A stretch of 64,000 nt of DNA. Source: Clostridium scatologenes (GTDB taxonomy: Bacteria > Bacillota > Clostridia > Clostridiales > Clostridiaceae). The stretch covers positions 4,402,001-4,466,000 of the forward strand of contig NZ_CP009933.1 of NCBI RefSeq assembly GCF_000968375.1, written 5' to 3'. How positions within the stretch are numbered: the stretch's first letter is position 1; each line of letters opens with the position of its first letter. This document shows, piece by piece, positions 17,061 to 24,359 of the stretch. The notes below the pieces were generated by a model, which did no database searches, was not told where the DNA came from, and was given only the letters and a program-made list of their open reading frames with translations. The translations under genes and the position numbers were made by a program.

Positions 17061-17768
17061 CTATTTAATATTTTCAAAATAAAGGGGTATATAAGGATAA
17101 TTATAAATATAAATTAATTGTTCCAACTGCTGCCCACCAATACCTTCTTCATGAATAAGCTTCATATTTTTTAAGTCCTTAGCATTATCAAACAAACTGG
17201 CAATAGTATCATCCATTACAAATTTAGGATATCCATTATTAAAAAAAGTCCTTTTAGAAGTAGGTGACATTTTACTTTTTAAATATCTATCCTTTAAACT
17301 ATTTAATTGATTTTCTGAATTAGCATAGTTTTTTATTCCTTCTGGCCACCATTCCACAAATGGCAATAAATAATAAGCTTCTATTTTTACACTACTAGAA
17401 TTTATAGAACCTTTTTTACCAAACTCAACAATTTTGGCCATAGGAATTATTACTTCATCACCTACATTATAAGTTGTATTTATATTAATATATTTACCAT
17501 AGCTCCATGTCCATCCCACATAAAAACCATCCTCTAAAACTGTAAATTTTAAAAACCATATCCATGTTTTAGCTTCTAAATGGAATAAGCCTGTATCAGT
17601 ATTCCAACCACTACCATTAATACTAAAACACTTATATGTATCATGTTCTTTTATTCCCCAATCTTTTGGAATTACATCTGTCCAGTACATATATTCATCA
17701 GCAATTGACCCCCATGCTTCTGTTATATATAATTTATCAATCCTATCATTGTCTATTATGTATTTCAT
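17061..17768 (-). CDS. Unrecognised 235-residue element protein
   Basis: ATG at 17768 (AATAGGAAGTGAACAAA upstream) gives about 235 residues; a GTG at 17777 is the alternative. It is rich in Trp, Tyr and Gly in the first half (ITEAWGSIADEYMYWTDV, WIWFLKFTVLEDGFYVGWTW), predicting a beta-rich fold. The second half is helical (NQLNSLKDRYLKSKMSPTSK). No family recognised. The start overlaps the end of the small membrane protein gene (17746-17937), so it is translated with the holin-type genes. It could be a lysis or virion factor; there is no catalytic motif of an amidase, lysozyme or peptidase that I can see. Confidence 0.6.
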   Translation of the reverse strand: MKYIIDNDRIDKLYITEAWGSIADEYMYWTDVIPKDWGIKEHDTYKCFSINGSGWNTDTGLFHLEAKTWIWFLKFTVLEDGFYVGWTWSYGKYININTTYNVGDEVIIPMAKIVEFGKKGSINSSSVKIEAYYLLPFVEWWPEGIKNYANSENQLNSLKDRYLKSKMSPTSKRTFFNNGYPKFVMDDTIASLFDNAKDLKNMKLIHEEGIGGQQLEQLIYIYNYPYIPLYFENIK

Positions 17769-17937
17769 TTTGTTCACTTCCTATTTTAAATAAACTTCCT
17801 ATTATAATTAATAATAAAGAAGCCATTTTCTTTTTTCCTAAAACTAAACAAATTAAAAATTGTACCATGTCAAAAATTAGATATAACATAAACATTGTTG
17901 CAAATATATGTTTATCAGCAAATTGTAAAAAACTCAT
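17746..17937 (-). CDS. Small membrane protein in the lysis cluster
   Basis: 63 residues with two hydrophobic segments (FATMFMLYLIFDMVQFLICLV and MASLLLIIIGSLF) split by a KKK turn, so a hairpin membrane protein with a charged tail. ATG at 17937 follows GAAAGGTGGAATAATAA. Its place next to the BhlA-type gene suggests a second holin or holin regulator; this is inference from size and context. Confidence 0.6.
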   Translation of the reverse strand: MSFLQFADKHIFATMFMLYLIFDMVQFLICLVLGKKKMASLLLIIIGSLFKIGSEQNEIHNRQ

Positions 17938-17954
17938 TTATTATTCCACCTTTC

Positions 17955-18200
17955 TTAATCAACTAGTTTGTCTACTTTTTCTTTTATATCCTCTATATCA
18001 TGTTTAATGTTTCCTGCTAAATCTGCTATTATGTTTTGGTTTTTATTAATGACTTCTTGAAGGTTTTTTTCTCTCTCCTTGGATTCTACTGTAACCTTAT
18101 CAACTAAACCATTAAAATCCTTTCTTTGATAAAACCAAAAAATTAATATAACTCCTAGTGTAGGACTTGTTTTAAGTATTTCCATAAAAACTGCATCCAT
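17955..18200 (-). CDS. BhlA/UviB family holin-like protein
   Basis: 81 residues: one N-terminal membrane helix (MEILKTSPTLGVILIFWFY), then a charged helix with REKNLQEVINKNQNIIADLA and a C-terminal DIKEKVDKLVD. This is the signature layout of the BhlA/UviB bacteriocin-holin family known from Bacillus phages and the C. perfringens bacteriocin plasmid. It should form membrane lesions for release of virions or bacteriocin. ATG at 18200 follows AAGGATGGTGAGTAAAA. It sits between a coiled-coil protein gene and a small membrane protein gene. No endolysin gene is found beside it. Confidence 0.8.
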   Translation of the reverse strand: MDAVFMEILKTSPTLGVILIFWFYQRKDFNGLVDKVTVESKEREKNLQEVINKNQNIIADLAGNIKHDIEDIKEKVDKLVD

Positions 18201-18202
18201 TT

Positions 18203-18433
18203 TTACTCACCATCCTTAAATAGTTTTTCTGTTTCAGCTTGAGATTTTTCTATATATTCAATCAATCCATTTAATTGATTAAGTACATTATTTAAATCCT
18301 CTTTCATTTCAGTATGAAAATCATTTATGTCTTTTTTTATATCATTAAAACCTCGGTCTATAGATTTAATTAGATCCTCTTCAACCTCTTCTTTACCTAA
18401 GAATTTATTTATAATATTTTTTATATCTAACAT
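18203..18433 (-). CDS. Small coiled-coil protein paired with holin
   Basis: 76 residues from the ATG at 18433 (GAAAGGTGGAATTGTA upstream). Helical and acidic: KFLGKEEVEEDLIKSIDRGF, then MKEDLNNVLNQLNGLIEYIE. No membrane segment, so it is not a holin itself. The layout recalls soluble partners such as XhlA-type or haemolysin-like accessory proteins, though those have a C-terminal membrane helix. It is two bases from the BhlA-type gene, so translationally coupled. Confidence 0.6.
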   Translation of the reverse strand: MLDIKNIINKFLGKEEVEEDLIKSIDRGFNDIKKDINDFHTEMKEDLNNVLNQLNGLIEYIEKSQAETEKLFKDGE

Positions 18434-18524
18434 TACAATTCCACCTTTCATTATTATTTTGATTATATATAATACTTTAATACATCTCACAAATGGCACA
18501 ACCACGCAGTAGATTTAATGTGTA

Positions 18525-18662
18525 GGGAAATTACCCCCACTTTTTTTATACCTCTTAAAAACTGGGTAAAATTACCCCCACTTTTTTTGACATTTATAAA
18601 AGTTGGGGGAAATTACCCCCATTATTTTTCACCCATCAAAAAAGTTGGGGGGAGTTACCCCC
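18525..18662 (-). repeat. Four 41-42-bp iterons (GGGGGTAATTTCCC type) downstream of rep
   Basis: The CCCCC blocks (plus strand) are at 18534-18538, 18575-18579, 18616-18620 and 18658-18662, i.e. 41, 41 and 42 bp apart. Each unit reads on the minus strand GGGGGTAAYTTYCCC, then AACTTTT or similar. The spacing is close to four helical turns, as expected for ordered protein binding. Confidence 0.9.
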
Positions 18663-18676
18663 AAAAACAGGGTATA

Positions 18677-18751
18677 AATACAGTAAATAAATATATAAAT
18701 ACAGTAAACAAATTAGTAAATACAATAAATAAAATAATTAAATACAGTAAA
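18677..18751 (+). repeat. Four 21-22-bp iterons (AATACAGTAAA)
   Basis: AATACAGTAAA occurs at 18677, 18698 and 18741, with AATACAATAAA at 18719: periods 21, 21 and 22 bp. This copy number and period is the textbook arrangement for Rep-binding iterons of theta-replicating plasmids. The block lies between the GGGGGTAA iterons and the rep stop codon. Confidence 0.9.
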
Positions 18752-18769
18752 CAAATAACATTGGCTCGT

Positions 18770-18792
18770 GAAAATTCGCTAAAGCGATTTTC
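18770..18792. other. Hairpin between iterons and rep
   Basis: GAAAATTCGC (18770-18779) pairs with GCGATTTTC (18784-18792) around a TAAA loop with one bulged base. It lies about 40 bp past the rep stop codon and could be a terminator or an origin element. Confidence 0.55.
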
Positions 18793-18830
18793 CCTCACCG
18801 TACGTACATTATTCTTTTTTTCTTTTCTTT

Positions 18831-20129
18831 TTATTCGTCTATATCATCCAAATAACTATCTTTCAATAAATTCCCATCTTCATCAATTACACCTTTTTCC
18901 AATTCTTCTTCATAGGCAGTATAGGAATAATTCCCTTTCTCAATATCTTCATATGATTTAGTTAATGATTGTTGTGGATTTAATGTTTTTAAAGAATTGT
19001 CATTTATTTTCTTACAGTTTTCATCAGTTAATGGTGCATACTCTCTATTTTTCTTTTCCTCTATTTCTTCCTTTTGTTTCTTTAATTTATTAAGTTCATT
19101 TTGTTCTTTCTTATTCAATTTTTCAGTTTTCTTCTTTGCTTCTAAATAATTTATTTTTGCACTAATAGAACGTTTTTCATTTGTTGTTTTCTCTTGTTTA
19201 TTACCAATAAATATAACTCCATATTTTTCAGATTGAGTTTTCTTAAAATATTTTGCTTGTTCTTTAAGTCTATCTTCCCAGTATTCATCACCTGTTGTAT
19301 AAATGTTTGGTGATTCCTTATAACTTCCATCTGGACACTTTCTTCCACCTACATTTATATATTTTATTAAATTATTGTCACTGAGTATTTTTTCATATTT
19401 TTTTATAGTAGTTTCAGTTAGTCCTGTATCTTCTTCTATTTGTATATAGCTTGGAAAGCTTGTCCCAGTTCCACTATGCGGAGCTATATTATTGTTGTTG
19501 CAAAATCTACTTACAATTGTGTAATATAAATTAAACAATTTACAGAAATCAATTTTATTTTCTTTAGCAACATTTTTAAGTTTTTCAACAATCTCAAATT
19601 CAACTTGAAAATAAACTCCTTGTTTATATTTCTCTGCTGTAATTTCTAAGAAATTATGTTTTGTAATAAGAAAGTTTTCTGTTGGCTTTATTTTATTAAA
19701 ATCTAATTGTTCCTGAGTTTGTGGAGCTACCGAATTATTCGGTTCTGCCTCTTTTGCTAAATCTTCTTGAGTTTTTTGGTCACCCAAATTATTTGGGTCA
19801 CTAACATTATGTTCATCAAGCTCTTTTTCAAAAGCAAAAATACCTTGTTGCACCATATAATTTAATGTTTCTCTAACTTCTTTTATATTGTTTTCTATTT
19901 TCTTTTTACTCCAACCTAGTTCATTTTCTAATATCATGTTAAGGTTTATTAAAATCTTACCTTCAATATCAATTCTTTTTGTTAATATATAACTTAAAAC
20001 TGCTGCCATTTCGCCACAACTTTTAATGTATGTACGTTCATATTTATCGTCTTTATCACGCCTAACAAATCTGTTACTTACCTTTACAAAAGTTATATTT
20101 CTTTTTACTTTCTCACTCATAAATCCCAT
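18831..20129 (-). CDS. Rep-like replication initiator with winged-helix domains
   Basis: About 432 residues from the ATG at 20129 (AAGGAATTTGATATAT upstream); ATG at 20120 is possible. The N-terminal part (FVKVSNRFVRRDKDDKYERT, SCGEMAAVLSYILTKRIDIE) looks like a first helix-turn-helix domain. A second lies near residues 225-260 (FPSYIQIEEDTGLTETTIKKYEKIL, then NNLIKYINVGGRK). A long Lys/Glu coiled coil follows (residues ~310-360). This layout fits plasmid or phage initiators more than helicase loaders. The two iteron arrays immediately downstream support an initiator role and autonomous replication. The start is preceded by a terminator of the upstream small gene. A palindrome ACCCAAATTATTTGGGT lies inside the gene near 19785. 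Confidence 0.65.
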   Translation of the reverse strand: MGFMSEKVKRNITFVKVSNRFVRRDKDDKYERTYIKSCGEMAAVLSYILTKRIDIEGKILINLNMILENELGWSKKKIENNIKEVRETLNYMVQQGIFAFEKELDEHNVSDPNNLGDQKTQEDLAKEAEPNNSVAPQTQEQLDFNKIKPTENFLITKHNFLEITAEKYKQGVYFQVEFEIVEKLKNVAKENKIDFCKLFNLYYTIVSRFCNNNNIAPHSGTGTSFPSYIQIEEDTGLTETTIKKYEKILSDNNLIKYINVGGRKCPDGSYKESPNIYTTGDEYWEDRLKEQAKYFKKTQSEKYGVIFIGNKQEKTTNEKRSISAKINYLEAKKKTEKLNKKEQNELNKLKKQKEEIEEKKNREYAPLTDENCKKINDNSLKTLNPQQSLTKSYEDIEKGNYSYTAYEEELEKGVIDEDGNLLKDSYLDDIDE

Positions 20130-20154
20130 ATATATCAAATTCCTTTCAAAATTA

Positions 20155-20189
20155 AATTAAAAAAGCCAAAGGGAATTTACCCTTCAGCT
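20155..20189 (-). terminator. Terminator between the DUF5659-like gene and rep
   Basis: AGCTGAAGGG pairs with CCCTTTGGCT (20164-20173 / 20180-20189) around a TAAATT loop, followed on the minus strand by TTTTTT. The core GGGAATTTACCC also resembles the GGGGGTAATTTCCC iterons. Confidence 0.65.
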
Positions 20190-20214
20190 AAAAATCTATA
20201 TATAAATTTTTCAA

Positions 20215-20379
20215 CTATTTTTCACACCATAATTTAAACATTTTTTGAAGTTCCACAGAATCCTTAAATTTAACCCAAGCTTTACCACAAGTTACACCTG
20301 TAGCTATTATGTCCTTAGCTAGTCCAGCCATTACATAAAAATTAGCTTGTTCCATGTTGTATACCTTTCTAAAATCCAT
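20215..20379 (-). CDS. DUF5659-like small protein
   Basis: 54 residues from the ATG at 20379 (AAAAGAGGAACAATT upstream): MDFRKVYNMEQANFYVMAGL, then GVTCGKAWVKFKDSVELQKMFKLWCE. This matches my memory of the DUF5659 pattern (N-M-x-Q-A-x-F-Y near the start and F-x-W near the end), short proteins of Firmicutes phages and plasmids without known function. A longer in-frame start at 20442 also has an AAGGAG site. It is followed by a terminator and then rep. Confidence 0.6.
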   Translation of the reverse strand: MDFRKVYNMEQANFYVMAGLAKDIIATGVTCGKAWVKFKDSVELQKMFKLWCEK

Positions 20380-20480
20380 AATTGTTCCTCTTTTTTGTTT
20401 TATTGTTTGATTTATATTTATTATTCTTTTTATTGCTTCCATATTAAAAAACATCTCCTTATTTAATAAATTAAAAAATT

Positions 20481-21392
20481 TTATAATTCTTCTGTTCCAA
20501 TATATCTGCTAACGTACATTATTGGATTTCTGCCTATTTCTCTAATAGCACTTGTAAAGTTATATTTATCAGCCATGATTGAATTTATATTGCTACTGTA
20601 TTGCTTAGAATTAGAGAATTTATGGACATAAAAAAAAGAAGGTAATTTACATTCCTTCCATCCCATTAATTCTGTTATATTATTTAATACTTCTTGTGTA
20701 GTTTTTGAAGTTTGATGTGATTTAAAAACACCACCACTGAAAACTTGATACCCATTTCCACTAAATCCCAATTGGGCTTTTAATTCTTCTATGTCTTTTA
20801 ATAAACTTGGCTTATTTAAAGTATCTATTAAACATTCCATATTAAATAACTTTAACCAATCAATACAATTTTGCATATACCTACTATTTAAATAATTTAT
20901 ATGAAAACTATCTGCCATAATTAGCAATAGTTGTTGTTGATATGTATATTTACTTATATCCTCTTGTAATAAGTACATAAGCCAAAGAATGTTGCCCATT
21001 GGCATCTTATGTAAAAATGAACCATAAACATCTATATCTTTACTTTTATGGTTATATTTATTGCAGTTAATGCTATCCTTACCCCATGCCTTTAACTTAC
21101 TATAATGGTGGTCTATGCTTAATATGCCTTGCTTTAAAATAGAACAATCTAAAAATATATTATTTAATATTTTTTTATTCTCTGAATGAATTGTACTATC
21201 CATATTTGCTTGACTATTTAAATTAAATATACCATTTATTTTAATGTCAAATATATTATTAAATAATGCTCCACATAGTAAACCATCTATATCATTATGT
21301 ATTGTAGTTCTTGCACCTTCTTTAAAATATACATTAAATTTAATTTTGCCTTGTACCTCTTTTAATTCTTTTTCGTTTAATAATTGTTCCAT
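20481..21392 (-). CDS. DHH family phosphoesterase
   Basis: 303 residues. DHH-superfamily metal motifs are visible in order: HNDIDG (residues 32-37), LDCS with Asp82, and SIDHH (DHH at 94-96), in the expected spacing for the RecJ/NrnA-like catalytic domain. The rest (residues 130-303) is not recognisable as a DHHA1 domain. Family members hydrolyse small nucleotides such as nanoRNA, pAp or c-di-AMP, or are 5'-3' exonucleases. On a mobile element this could recycle nucleotides, aid replication, or degrade a signalling nucleotide of a host defence; which one is unknown. The ribosome binding site is weak. It lies upstream of the DUF5659-like gene and rep. Confidence 0.7.
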   Translation of the reverse strand: MEQLLNEKELKEVQGKIKFNVYFKEGARTTIHNDIDGLLCGALFNNIFDIKINGIFNLNSQANMDSTIHSENKKILNNIFLDCSILKQGILSIDHHYSKLKAWGKDSINCNKYNHKSKDIDVYGSFLHKMPMGNILWLMYLLQEDISKYTYQQQLLLIMADSFHINYLNSRYMQNCIDWLKLFNMECLIDTLNKPSLLKDIEELKAQLGFSGNGYQVFSGGVFKSHQTSKTTQEVLNNITELMGWKECKLPSFFYVHKFSNSKQYSSNINSIMADKYNFTSAIREIGRNPIMYVSRYIGTEEL

Positions 21393-21799
21393 AAAATTGA
21401 TGTAGTTATTCTATCTACACCAACCCATTTGCTTATGTCTAGTTTATTATGTTTTTTCTAAATCTATAAGCATATTAATATATCTCCTTCTATTTTAATT
21501 TTTATGCTGAGTGTCAAATATGAACATTAGGTTCCAATGACCACAATTAGCATTTTTATGTATATGAAGTTCTAGCGATAATTAATTTATTGTAACCCTT
21601 TGTTTCCTCCCTTTAAAATTGTATGTACCTATGTTTGTGTACTTATAATTCCCCTCCCTAAAGAATTGTAAATACCATAAATACTATGGCCACAATTCTA
21701 TAAGGGAGGTGTGTTTGCTATAACCACACCTTGTCACTTCCTTTCTTCATAAAATATTTTCAAAATTTTTTATTTCTTATTAGATTTTTCTTTATTGTT
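21393..21799. other. 400-bp non-coding region with a long imperfect hairpin
   Basis: No gene seen. The main structure is a hairpin with arms at 21653-21668 (CCTCCCTAAAGAATTG) and 21693-21709 (CAATTCTATAAGGGAGG), with an inner CCATA/TATGG stem. A GTAC/GTAC pair lies near 21625-21640. It probably holds the promoter and leader for the DHH gene. Confidence 0.6.
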
Positions 21800-22075
21800 C
21801 TATTTTTTAGTTTCTTTTTCTAAATTTTTCTTAGTTTCTTCTGCTTTTTCTTCAATTTCTTGAATATCATTAGATTTTAGTATTTCTTTCTTTTTTTCTG
21901 CTGCTACTTTATAAATAGCATTGATATATTTATCATGCCATTCTTGGGTATAATTCTGCTTTCGATTTTCAACCATACTAATTAAATTTTTAGATATACC
22001 CATTTCCTTTCCAAGTTCCACTTGGCTAATTCCATGTAACAATCTTAAATGTTTCATTTTTTCAGCACTTAACAT
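21800..22075 (-). CDS. XRE-type helix-turn-helix protein
   Basis: 91 residues. The HTH occupies residues 8-40 (LRLLHGISQVELGKEMGISK then NLISMVENRKQNY), followed by a charged coiled-coil tail (EEIEEKAEETKKNLEKETKK). ATG at 22075 has GGAGGAAATTTGTATT. It is probably a regulator of the element. It is odd that it sits between the major capsid gene and the DHH gene rather than near the integrase. Confidence 0.8.
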   Translation of the reverse strand: MLSAEKMKHLRLLHGISQVELGKEMGISKNLISMVENRKQNYTQEWHDKYINAIYKVAAEKKKEILKSNDIQEIEEKAEETKKNLEKETKK

Positions 22076-22112
22076 AATACAAATTTCCTCCTTTCACATT
22101 AACTTTTGAATT

Positions 22113-22144
22113 TTAAAAAAAGGGCAACGTGATATACGTCACCC
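22113..22144 (-). terminator. Terminator after major capsid gene
   Basis: GGGCAACGT (22122-22130) pairs with ACGTCACCC (22136-22144) with two G-U-type mismatches, followed on the minus strand by a T-run. It lies 10 bp past the capsid stop codon. Confidence 0.75.
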
Positions 22145-22153
22145 TAAAATTAA

Positions 22154-22981
22154 CTAAATTGTTTTTCTTAATACAACTACACCATCATCGGCTATTAGTT
22201 TAGTAGCATATATGTATGAACCTATAATATCTGAACAATGAAGTTTTTCTTCTCTTTCTTCAGCAATGTTAATAGCTCTCTTTTCCATGTATGCTATAGC
22301 ATCTTTCTTTATAATTAAAGAAATACACTCATTTTTAGTAGAATCAAATGTGCCATGGTCAGCTACAAATATAGGAATATTTCTAAAGTAACCGATTAAG
22401 CTATTTCTAACTATTCCGTTACCATCTGCATTATAAGTCTTATTCTTATCAACAAATTCTGTCATATTAAAGAAACTATCAACTAACAAACTATTTACAA
22501 CCACACCACTCATATCTTCAGTGTCCTGAGAATCACCAAACATATTAAGACCTTGGTTTAATTCTTGTGCTGTTATAGCTTTTGCCCCTGCTGTAGCAAC
22601 TTTTAATGGACTTGTTAAAGCTTCAGTTATTAAGTCTGTATCCAACTTTCTAGCAAATACTATAGCCTGTTGTTTTGCTGCTTCATCAATACTATTTCCA
22701 AGCATTGTCATATCATCAATATCGAACACACGTACGATTTTATCAATCATTTTGATTTTTGCTGTAGAACTATCTTGGTCTAATGCATCTATAGCACTTA
22801 CTGTTCCTTTTACTACTTCTGTAGCATCTGAAATTAATTTCCACTTTGGAAATGTTACACTATCCCCTACTGTAGTATTTTTTAAATCCCCTAACGCTGT
22901 AGCTAAATTAGCCACCTTAACTCTTCCTACAAATTTCTCTCTTACTAATTGTGAATAAATTTCTGGTATTATTAATGCCAT
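22154..22981 (-). CDS. Major capsid protein (HK97-fold, N4 gp56-like)
   Basis: 275 residues. It begins MALIIPEIYSQLVREKFVGR, with GDLKNTTVGDSVTFPKWK near residue 35 and SAIDALDQDSSTAKIKMIDK near residue 60. Next come IDDMTMLGNSIDEAAKQQAIVFARKLD and the helical/axial part (VVVNSLLVDSFFNM), then YFRNIPIFVADHGT. This is the recognisable coat-protein pattern of the short N4-gp56-like group. It is in the usual place after a scaffold gene, with a strong terminator on each side. The size is normal for this group (about 275-320). It shows that the element encodes its own shell. Confidence 0.85.
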   Translation of the reverse strand: MALIIPEIYSQLVREKFVGRVKVANLATALGDLKNTTVGDSVTFPKWKLISDATEVVKGTVSAIDALDQDSSTAKIKMIDKIVRVFDIDDMTMLGNSIDEAAKQQAIVFARKLDTDLITEALTSPLKVATAGAKAITAQELNQGLNMFGDSQDTEDMSGVVVNSLLVDSFFNMTEFVDKNKTYNADGNGIVRNSLIGYFRNIPIFVADHGTFDSTKNECISLIIKKDAIAYMEKRAINIAEEREEKLHCSDIIGSYIYATKLIADDGVVVLRKTI

Positions 22982-23021
22982 AATAAATCAACTTCCTTTC
23001 AAATTTTTTTATTTTTTTATA

Positions 23022-23057
23022 TATAAAAAGACATCAATGCAATTTTGCACCAATGCC
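23022..23057 (-). terminator. Terminator after scaffold gene
   Basis: GACATCAATGCA (23030-23041) pairs with TGCACCAATGCC (23046-23057) allowing G-U pairs, followed by a minus-strand T-run. It begins directly at the scaffold stop codon. Confidence 0.75.
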
Positions 23058-23618
23058 TTATTTACTAAGTTTTTGATATAGGTCTTTATTAGATTTAAAT
23101 AAATTCATTCTATCCATGTAGGACATTTTATTAAATTGTTCCTTTGTAATTACATCCTTACTAGATTTATGATTTTGAGGTTTATAACTATTGTCTATTA
23201 CATTATTGGTAAATATTTCTTTTAAACTAGCAATTTCAGTTTCTACATCTTCCCCTTGCATTAGATATTTAGCAAGTTGACTAGGTAAGCCCTGTTCACT
23301 TAATTTATTAGTTATATTTAATAATTTTTCTTTAGCCTGTACTTCTTTCTCCTTATCCTCAAGAGCTTTTAAGCGTTCTTCAAGCTTTAATTCACTTTCA
23401 GATTTTTCTACTGGTTTTAATGTTTTTACTTCTTCCTCTAAGGTCTTCATTTTTTTGCTGTATTCTGTCCTAACCTTATCAGTTTCAGATTGTATTTTAG
23501 CATTTAACAATTTGTTGACTTCTTCCTCTGTATAAGTTTTTACTTCTGTCCTATTTGTGTCACCTGTGGCCACACCTTCTACCTCTGTATTTGTTTCTGT
23601 TGTTTTTACTTCTTCCAT
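23058..23618 (-). CDS. Capsid scaffolding protein (DUF4355-like)
   Basis: 186 residues: a Thr/Glu-rich start, a long helical coiled coil (residues ~30-105: EEEVNKLLNAKIQSETDKVR, ERLKALEDKEKEVQAKEKLL), then LSEQGLPSQLAKYLMQGED and the C-terminal ITKEQFNKMSYMDRMNLFKS. That last segment is the hallmark of the DUF4355 family of phage scaffolds, where it binds the capsid protein. ATG at 23618. It lies next to major capsid, with a terminator between them. A protease gene is not seen, so the scaffold would leave intact or be cut by another enzyme. Confidence 0.82.
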   Translation of the reverse strand: MEEVKTTETNTEVEGVATGDTNRTEVKTYTEEEVNKLLNAKIQSETDKVRTEYSKKMKTLEEEVKTLKPVEKSESELKLEERLKALEDKEKEVQAKEKLLNITNKLSEQGLPSQLAKYLMQGEDVETEIASLKEIFTNNVIDNSYKPQNHKSSKDVITKEQFNKMSYMDRMNLFKSNKDLYQKLSK

Positions 23619-23817
23619 ATTCTTTTACCATCCTTTCAAGTTTTCTACCCTGCCCCTTTAAAAGTTACAGAATAAGACCCTTATTAAATTTAATATATTT
23701 TAAACGCTTTTAAAGGCGTTTTAAGACATTTATTTTACAATAGTGTAAATATATTACCTACCGTTTTATGAGGGCATATATGACTTATATATGTGTTAAA
23801 ACATACCATTTTTTAAA

Positions 23818-24009
23818 TTATAAAACCCCTAATTCTTTTAGAAAATCAACCAAGCCATTTTTTACTTTGTCTGCTGTTCTCCTATCATTTTTCATGAAAT
23901 GACACAATGTACTCCTGTGAACACCAATTTTTGTTGCAATAAACACATATTTAACCCCGCTACTTTTAACATACATTTCAACCTTCTCTCTTATTTCATT
24001 TTCATTCAT
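23818..24009 (-). CDS. Small helix-turn-helix protein
   Basis: 63 residues from the ATG at 24009 (GGGAGGTAATTTTAAA upstream). HTH near residues 20-45 (KYVFIATKIGVHRSTLCHFM, then KNDRRTADKVKNGLVDFLKE), Cro-like. It is isolated between terminators at 24068-24134 and the scaffold gene. It may be a repressor or activator of the head genes; nothing more can be said. Confidence 0.7.
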   Translation of the reverse strand: MNENEIREKVEMYVKSSGVKYVFIATKIGVHRSTLCHFMKNDRRTADKVKNGLVDFLKELGVL

Positions 24010-24065
24010 TTTAAAATTACCTCCCAATAATTTACACCAACATTTGTTGCAATAAAAAAATATAT

Positions 24066-24136
24066 ATAAAAGGTACGCTTATGATAACGCACCCTTTTAA
24101 ACAAAAATAAAAGGTATTGCTAATCCACAATACCTG
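24066..24136 (-). terminator. Two tandem terminators upstream of the HTH gene
   Basis: First stem AAAAGGTACGCTT (24068-24080) / AACGCACCCTTTT (24086-24098); second stem GGTATTG (24113-24119) / CAATACC (24128-24134). Both are followed by minus-strand T-rich runs. They would block transcripts entering from the integrase side. Confidence 0.7.
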
Positions 24137-24192
24137 ATACGTTTATACTTATTTTGGAGGAGATCGGGATTGAACCGATTACAAAACGTATC
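24136..24192 (-). other. Nested hairpin with tRNA-like T-arm
   Basis: Outer stem GATACGTTT (24136-24144) / AAACGTATC (24184-24192). Inside it, on the minus strand, a 5-bp stem ATCGG/CCGAT closes a 7-nt TTCAATC loop, exactly like a T-arm. No D-arm, anticodon arm or acceptor could be built, so it is not a tRNA gene. It could be a relic or mimic. Confidence 0.45.
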
Positions 24193-24359
24193 CAAAAACT
24201 TACCAACTTCTATGAAATAATTAAATTCCAAAAACGAAATTTTTCATATTAGTGTCTATAATAAACACTAAAATCAAATATCCAATAGGATACCTCATTT
24301 TAAGGTTTATTTTTTTGTTATTACTCATAATAGAATTTTGGATGGTATTGACGCAACCC

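Noticed and set aside
18518..18961. Plus-strand 147-residue reading frame
   Set aside because: It is a translation of the iterons and the antisense of rep, with repeated low-complexity peptides.
24153..24230. tRNA gene
   Set aside because: A T-arm is present, but no acceptor, D-arm or anticodon stem can be formed.
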